DNA of 40,774 bases from assembly GCA_021792835.1 (NCBI GenBank), contig JAJYTY010000008.1, positions 1 through 40,774 on the forward strand, read 5' to 3'. The number at the start of each line of letters is the position of its first letter. Position 1 is the stretch's first letter. The notes beneath the pieces are model-generated. The model ran no database searches, was not told the DNA's origin, and worked only from the letters and a program-made list of their open reading frames with translations. This document shows positions 37,081 through 40,774 of this stretch, piece by piece. The stretch is from Pseudomonadota bacterium. Its GTDB lineage: Bacteria; Pseudomonadota; Gammaproteobacteria; Burkholderiales; Burkholderiaceae_C. The position numbers were made by a program, and so were the translations under genes.

Positions 37081-37407
37081 ATGATGAAAAGTCAGCGTAC
37101 GTCGCGTTTTGCTGTGGTCGTCGCGGTGGCTGCTGTCGGTTTTTCGGTAGCTTCCCCTGCGCGGGCTGATGGAGGAGAGGGCGATGGTGGCGGACCGATT
37201 GCCTTCCTTGCAGGCATGGTCACGGGAGCTCTTGCTGCGCCGTATGTTGCAGCGCCGCCTCCTGCACCCGTTTACGTTCAGCCCTCCGTGGTATATGCCC
37301 CGCCGCCGGCCTATGTGTACGCCCCCGCGCCAGCGCCTTACGTCTACCAACCTGCGCCTCGCTACGGGTGGCGTGGCAGGGAAGACCACCACAGGGAAGA
37401 TCATTGA
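37081..37407 (+). CDS. Small secreted proline/tyrosine-rich protein
   Basis: 108 residues; ATG 37081 (second ATG adjacent) with GGAG about 10 bases upstream. A signal peptide (FAVVVAVAAVGFSVASPARA) is followed by a Gly-rich stretch GGEGDGGGP, a short hydrophobic segment IAFLAGMVTGALAAPYVA, then a low-complexity tail of Pro, Tyr, Ala and Val (APPPAPVYVQPSVVYAPPPA and on) and a charged His-rich end REDHHREDH. It may be a small periplasmic or outer-membrane-associated protein; the final His cluster could bind metal. No family is recognised. It lies alone between two copies of the 83-bp repeat, like a cassette. Confidence 0.7.
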   Translation: MMKSQRTSRFAVVVAVAAVGFSVASPARADGGEGDGGGPIAFLAGMVTGALAAPYVAAPPPAPVYVQPSVVYAPPPAYVYAPAPAPYVYQPAPRYGWRGREDHHREDH

Positions 37408-37426
37408 GCCGGGGTAGTGGTCGAAG

Positions 37427-37509
37427 CCCACACTTTTCCTAATTTCCGTGGGCAGCCAACAGCCCGCGGAGCCAATTTTTCTGCGGCTCTCAGCTCTTTC
37501 AGCTTCCCC
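37427..37509 (+). repeat. 83-bp structured direct repeat, copy 2
   Basis: Same orientation as copy 1. Main stem CCGTGGGC/GCCCGCGG (37446-37453 and 37462-37469) keeps pairing by a G-U; the last small stem is AGCT/AGCT (37492-37495 and 37501-37504) where copy 1 has AGCC/GGCT, a paired change of C-G to U-A. The right edge falls where the integrase fragment begins. Confidence 0.8.
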
Positions 37510-37511
37510 TA

Positions 37512-37850
37512 ACCGCGACGACTCGGCAAGCGCTTGCATCCTGGATCAAGGTCACCGGATTGCACGGCGACGACTACCTCTTTCCGAGCAGGAACCACGC
37601 ATCCGCACACCTCGGGACGAGGCAGTACGCCAGGATCGTTCATGGATGGGTGGACGAAATCGGCCTTGACGGTTACGCGTATGGCACGCATTCCATGCGG
37701 CGCACCAAGGCAACGCTGATATACCGCAAGACGAAGATCCTGCGTGCCGTCCAGCTTCTGCTTGGCCACACCAAGCTGGAGAGCACGGTTCGCTACGTCG
37801 GCATCGAGGTGGAAGATGCGCTCGACATAGCTGAGCAGATCGAAATCTGA
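37512..37850 (+). pseudogene. C-terminal fragment of a tyrosine recombinase (phage-type integrase)
   Basis: The frame is open from the edge of the 83-bp repeat and encodes TRQALASWIKVTGLHGDDYL, then FPSRNHASAHLGTRQYARI, THSMRRTKATLIYRKTK and LLGHTKLESTVRYVGIEVED. HSMRR supplies the box II His and Arg, and TVRYVG the nucleophilic Tyr. The N-terminal core-binding domain and the box I Arg are missing, and no start codon fits. About 113 residues remain of roughly 200-300. It is an inactive relic, possibly of the element that brought the neighbouring accessory genes. Confidence 0.82.
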
Positions 37851-38039
37851 GTGCAATGCCGAACCGACTCCAGCCACCGCTGGAGTCGCTCAGGAGTGGC
37901 ACGAAGCTGCCGCAGAACTGTGTATGGGCAGCGCTTCGCGCGGCCGCGTTCACCCGTGCAAGTTGAGGCTGCAAGCTGCTCCGGCCCTGTGTCCGGCCCT
38001 GGCTCAACTGGAGCGAGTGGCCTTCGACCCCGGAAGAGC

Positions 38040-38066
38040 GACGATCTCTCGCATAGCGAGATCGTC
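38040..38066. terminator. 9-bp stem-loop between integrase remnant and VIT gene
   Basis: Arms GACGATCTC (38040-38048) and GAGATCGTC (38058-38066) enclose a 9-base loop, located 44 bases beyond the stop of the minus-strand VIT gene. There is no T-tract, so terminator function is uncertain. The rest of 37851-38109 shows nothing else. Confidence 0.35.
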
Positions 38067-38109
38067 TGTGCTGTCCGCGCGGCTTGGATTGACGCAGCAG
38101 TATCGTCAT

Positions 38110-38817
38110 CTACACGGTGGTGCCGAACACGGCTCCCACACCCGCTGTCACCGCCATGGCAACGATCCCCCAGAACGCTACGCGCAGCGCACTTTTAAAA
38201 AGCGACGTGCCGCCCACGGCCGCGGCGGCAGCGCCAAGCAGGGCCAGGAAGATAATCGCCGTCGCTACGATCCAATAGAACAGGCCCTGCTCCGGCGCCA
38301 ATAGAACCACAGCTAGCGGCATGGCCGCACCCACGGCGAAGCTCCCAGCGGACGCCATTGCCGCTTGCAGCGGGCGAGCGCTCAACGTCTCGGAGATGCC
38401 CAGTTCATCGCGCGCGTGCGCGCCCAGCGCATCATGCGCCATCAGTTGCGTGGCGACCTGATCCGCGAGTCGATGATCCAGGCCACGCCGGACGTAGATG
38501 GCCGTTAGTTCCCGATGCTCTGATTCGGGACTGTCTTTCAGTTCATCACGTTCCCGCGCCAAATCCGCTTTCTCAGTATCGGCTTGTGAGTAGACCGACA
38601 CGAACTCGCCGGCAGCCATGGACATGGCGCCGGCGACCAGCCCCGCGATGGCCGTGGTCATGATGCTGGCATGGCTTGCATGGGCTGCAGCCACGCCGGC
38701 AATCAGGCTGGCCGTGGAAATGATGCCGTCATTGGCACCCAGAACGGCAGCGCGCAGCCATCCGATATGTTCCGTGCGGTGACTTTCAGGGTGGGCTCGA
38801 TGGTGAAATTTCGTCAT
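38110..38817 (-). CDS. VIT1/CCC1-family Fe2+/Mn2+ transporter
   Basis: 235 residues from ATG 38817. The start HRTEHIGWLRAAVLGANDGI leads into STASLIAGVAAAHAS, the family's first helix. MSMAAGEFVSVYSQADTEKA is the second conserved block, and the loop with DELKDSPESEHRELTAIYVR and DHRLADQVATQLMAHDALGA is the cytosolic metal-binding segment. Three C-terminal helices follow. VIT/CCC1 proteins move iron or manganese out of the cytoplasm in exchange for protons. No upstream operon partner; the ribosome-binding site is poor. Confidence 0.92.
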   Translation of the reverse strand: MTKFHHRAHPESHRTEHIGWLRAAVLGANDGIISTASLIAGVAAAHASHASIMTTAIAGLVAGAMSMAAGEFVSVYSQADTEKADLARERDELKDSPESEHRELTAIYVRRGLDHRLADQVATQLMAHDALGAHARDELGISETLSARPLQAAMASAGSFAVGAAMPLAVVLLAPEQGLFYWIVATAIIFLALLGAAAAAVGGTSLFKSALRVAFWGIVAMAVTAGVGAVFGTTV

Positions 38818-39352
38818 TGGAGATTCGAATCCATGTGAAGCCTCCGGAAGATCAGGGGCAATGACCGGGAAGCCTGCAAACCAGTGTGTTGTCGCGCATG
38901 ACGTGGTGGTGCAAGAGCGCTGCCGTCGCTCGCAGTGCGATCAAAACATAGCCCAATGTCGCCCCGATTTGGGCGGTCCGCTGGACGAGGCGGCGCTGGC
39001 TGCGGATTTGGCGGAGCCGCGCCGACGGTTGCTGCAGAGTCCGTCGTTGTGGCTACACGTGTGAACTGGCGCTCAGCAGATCGACGCCCCCAGTGACAAC
39101 GGGTGACTGCACAGCAGTCATCGCGACTGCCTAAGTCCAATGACTGTTCTGGCCGACGAGCTGACGCCCACAGTCCTTCGGCGCTTCTGGGCAACTAGCT
39201 GCTCCCCCCGGCGCGGGGAAGTGGCTCTGTCGGTCCTGGCACGGTTGCCAACGGTTGGGACCCACACCTGGAAGGGGAGCCCCTGCGACTTCCTACGCAG
39301 TCCCGCCTTGAACTTCCAGATCTGCGGACCCCGGCGTCCCACGAGGCCTTAG

Positions 39353-39392
39353 GCGGGACAGGTCTTATCTGCGCGGGACAGCCTTTAACTGC
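39353..39392 (+). repeat. Two tandem 20-bp repeats
   Basis: Units 39353-39372 and 39373-39392 begin GCGGGACAG and end CTGC and agree at 16 of 20 bases. Short repeated motifs like this occur at the ends of some insertion sequences as transposase-binding sites, for example in the IS21 family, but no transposase gene is present here. Confidence 0.55.
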
Positions 39393-39407
39393 AATTCCAT
39401 CGGTGTG

Positions 39408-39573
39408 CGCGGGAAACAAAGTTGCTGACTCGCGACCTGCCAGGTGCTTGATTTCTCGTGGCCGCGCGTTGCCGCCAAGCGGCCGCTCCCGAACTGATCC
39501 GGACTCCCCACGATCCAGGCTTCACACTGCAGCAACTCCGCGGAAACAAAGTCGCTTACTGGCGTCAGGAGCG
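39408..39573 (+). repeat. Dispersed pair of ~30-bp related segments
   Basis: 39408-39438 and 39539-39573 share GCGG(G)AAACAAAGT followed by a similar GCTxACT stretch in the same orientation, 131 bases apart. Both translate to GNKVA in one frame, with the second continuing YWRQERSDCC. They may be copies from the same decayed mobile element. Confidence 0.45.
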
Positions 39574-39717
39574 ATCCGATTGCTGCAGTGTCACGATGAG
39601 GGGGCACAAAATCTTGCCTGAAGCGCCATGGCAGGCGTGTACCCGTTCCGACAGAACCCTCTCGATGCCCTGCAGGTCCCGCAGGCTCACGCGCACATCG
39701 GGCCGCGCGCTTCGGAG

Positions 39718-40524
39718 TCAACGCCCGCGAAAGACCGGCGGACGCTTTCCGTGGAATGCTTCAACTCCTTCGCGGAAGTCCTCCGAACTTCGCAGGCGGC
39801 TGTAGCAATGCCCCTCAAGCTCAATGGCGATAGCCAATGGCGCATCTTCTGTGTCGTTGAGCAACTTCTTGGCCGTACGCTGCGCGAGCGGCGAAAATCC
39901 GACGAGTTCCTGCACCAGATCCGCGGTGGCTCGCTCAAGCTCGGCTTCGGCAACGCATTGAGTCGCGATGCCCCATTCAACAGCCTGGGCGCCTGAGATG
40001 CGCCGCGAGCGCATCACAATGTCCTTGGTGCGCGCGATGCCGACCATCTTCTGTAGCCGAGCCGACCCACCTGACCCAGGAATCTGGCCCAGCTTCTGCT
40101 CGGGAAGCGCGTATTGCGTGGTTGCAGTGACGATACGAAAGTCACAAGCCAGCGAAAGCTCGAACCCCACGCCGAAGCAATAGCCCTGGTTTGCCGCAAT
40201 GACCGGCTTGGAGCATCGCGTCGGAGCCGCCACGTTCCATGCCAGCTTCGACACATGCTCCGGCGAGGCCTCCAGGAAGCCCTTGATGTCGCCGCCGCTG
40301 GAGAAGTGCGCGCCACTCCCGCGCAGCACGATCACTCGCACCCGCTCATCCTCATCCAGCGCCTCGAAGACCAACCGCAGCTGCTCGCGCTGCAGCATGG
40401 ACACGATGTTGAACGGGGGGCGATCGAGGACGATGTCGGCGCGCTGCGCAGCCGCGTCGACCTCCACGCGAAATCCATCCAGTTGCTCCAGCAGGCTGTT
40501 CGCCTGGTGCCTGAGTACGCTCAT
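39718..40524 (-). CDS. Enoyl-CoA hydratase/isomerase (crotonase superfamily)
   Basis: 268 residues from ATG 40524, preceded by AAGGAG at good spacing (a TTG at 40527 is possible). Crotonase blocks: DIVLDRPPFNIVSMLQREQL, then RGSGAHFSSGGDIKGF, the oxyanion-hole regions, then ANQGYCFGVGFELSLACDFR and YALPEQKLGQIPGSGGSARL, with Glu residues in GFELS and LPEQKLG at the usual catalytic positions. The superfamily hydrates enoyl-CoA or catalyses related steps; this subgroup occurs in aromatic-acid and fatty-acid breakdown. The acyl-CoA synthetase gene upstream ends 31 bases before it, indicating one operon. Confidence 0.88.
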   Translation of the reverse strand: MSVLRHQANSLLEQLDGFRVEVDAAAQRADIVLDRPPFNIVSMLQREQLRLVFEALDEDERVRVIVLRGSGAHFSSGGDIKGFLEASPEHVSKLAWNVAAPTRCSKPVIAANQGYCFGVGFELSLACDFRIVTATTQYALPEQKLGQIPGSGGSARLQKMVGIARTKDIVMRSRRISGAQAVEWGIATQCVAEAELERATADLVQELVGFSPLAQRTAKKLLNDTEDAPLAIAIELEGHCYSRLRSSEDFREGVEAFHGKRPPVFRGR

Positions 40525-40555
40525 CAAAGACTCCTTGATCGAAAAGGTTCGGGGT

Positions 40556-40774
40556 TCAATCGGCCTCGAACTCGCCTGCCGACAGCTTGCGGCGGAGGAT
40601 CTTGCCTACGGGGGATTTGGGTATCTCGCGCACGAACACATATTCGCGCGGCCTCTTGAAGTTCGCGAGATCGGAATGCACGCAATGCTCGTCCAGAGCC
40701 TGCGCCTCGACCGGCTGCTTGCGCTTCACGAAGGCGACGACCCGCTGCCCCCAACGATCATCCTTCACGCCGGC
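40556..40774 (-). CDS. C-terminal end of an AMP-forming acyl-CoA synthetase (continues beyond window)
   Basis: 72 residues of the AMP-binding C-terminal domain: WGQRVVAFVKRK, then DLANFKRPREYVFVREIPKS and PVGKILRRKL, where the Lys in GKIL is the adenylation-step catalytic residue of the family. The N-terminal AMP-binding domain lies outside the window. The enzyme would activate a carboxylic acid to its CoA ester, feeding the adjacent crotonase-type hydratase. Confidence 0.9.
   Translation of the reverse strand, partial: AGVKDDRWGQRVVAFVKRKQPVEAQALDEHCVHSDLANFKRPREYVFVREIPKSPVGKILRRKLSAGEFEAD

Larger units (their letters stand above)
38818..39717. other. Gene-poor region with insertion-sequence-like repeat debris
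   Basis: About 900 bases with no supported gene. It holds two tandem 20-base repeats (39353-39392) and two related segments containing GGAAACAAAGT (39408-39438 and 39539-39573), both of which read GNKVA in one frame. The frames are short and interrupted. The pattern resembles remains of an insertion sequence rather than a functional unit. Confidence 0.45.

Noticed and set aside
36715-37509. Integron attC sites
   Set aside because: The 83-bp repeats lack paired ends of the RYYYAAC/GTTRRRY type and no integron integrase is present, so a cassette analogy is kept but not the attC call.

Overview
The window is high-GC proteobacterial DNA, most likely from a metabolically versatile beta-proteobacterium (Burkholderiales or a relative). 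This is a judgement from gene content: a DUF3141 PhaC-like protein, a MetA-type outer-membrane protein, a bufferin operon, an ArsR-rhodanese/persulfide dioxygenase pair, E. coli YfcF-like GST, RES/Xre toxin-antitoxin and many MFS carriers. No rRNA, tRNA or CRISPR array was seen.

Left part (1-7.2 kb): end of an outer-membrane beta-barrel gene, a MscS-type channel (minus), a PhaC-like DUF3141 protein followed by an HDOD protein, a Tat-exported superoxide-reductase-like protein, then a hexapeptide acetyltransferase and an acylphosphatase on minus. At 7.5-9.6 kb lies a bufferin operon: precursor with four cysteines, MNIO/DUF692 enzyme, and DUF2063 partner. It is followed by a decayed small secreted ORF and a DoxX gene in the opposite orientation.

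10.5-16.7 kb: a saccharopine-dehydrogenase-like reductase diverges from an MFS efflux pump-TetR pair across a 35-bp dyad with a Fur-box-like core. A MaoC dehydratase, a PD-(D/E)xK-DUF2075 helicase and a methyltransferase remnant follow.

16.8-24.1 kb: a coherent catabolic cluster made of a GntR regulator with a 41-bp dyad before it, a GMC oxidoreductase, an MHS-type transporter, aconitase X large and small subunits, and an aldehyde dehydrogenase, ending in a 15-bp stem-loop. The combination implies uptake of a hydroxylated compound, alcohol-to-acid oxidation and an AcnX dehydration. It lacks the pyrroline reductase expected for the hydroxyproline route, so the substrate is unknown. This is the best candidate for an undescribed system.

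24.2-27 kb: a sulfide/persulfide operon (ArsR-rhodanese, persulfide dioxygenase, MFS). 27-32.8 kb: a cystathionine gamma-synthase-type gene cut off at its PLP lysine, yfcF-like GST, an MFS pump with divergent ArsR regulator, an Ada-AlkA fusion, and an ogt gene broken twice (8-bp duplication after the start and loss of the catalytic half).

32.7-39.7 kb resembles a decayed accessory island: RES/Xre toxin-antitoxin, a lipoprotein with seven near-identical propeller blades, a small secreted proline/tyrosine-rich gene between two copies of an 83-bp structured repeat, an integrase tail, a VIT family transporter and IS-like repeat debris. The right end returns to core metabolism with an enoyl-CoA hydratase and the end of an acyl-CoA synthetase gene.
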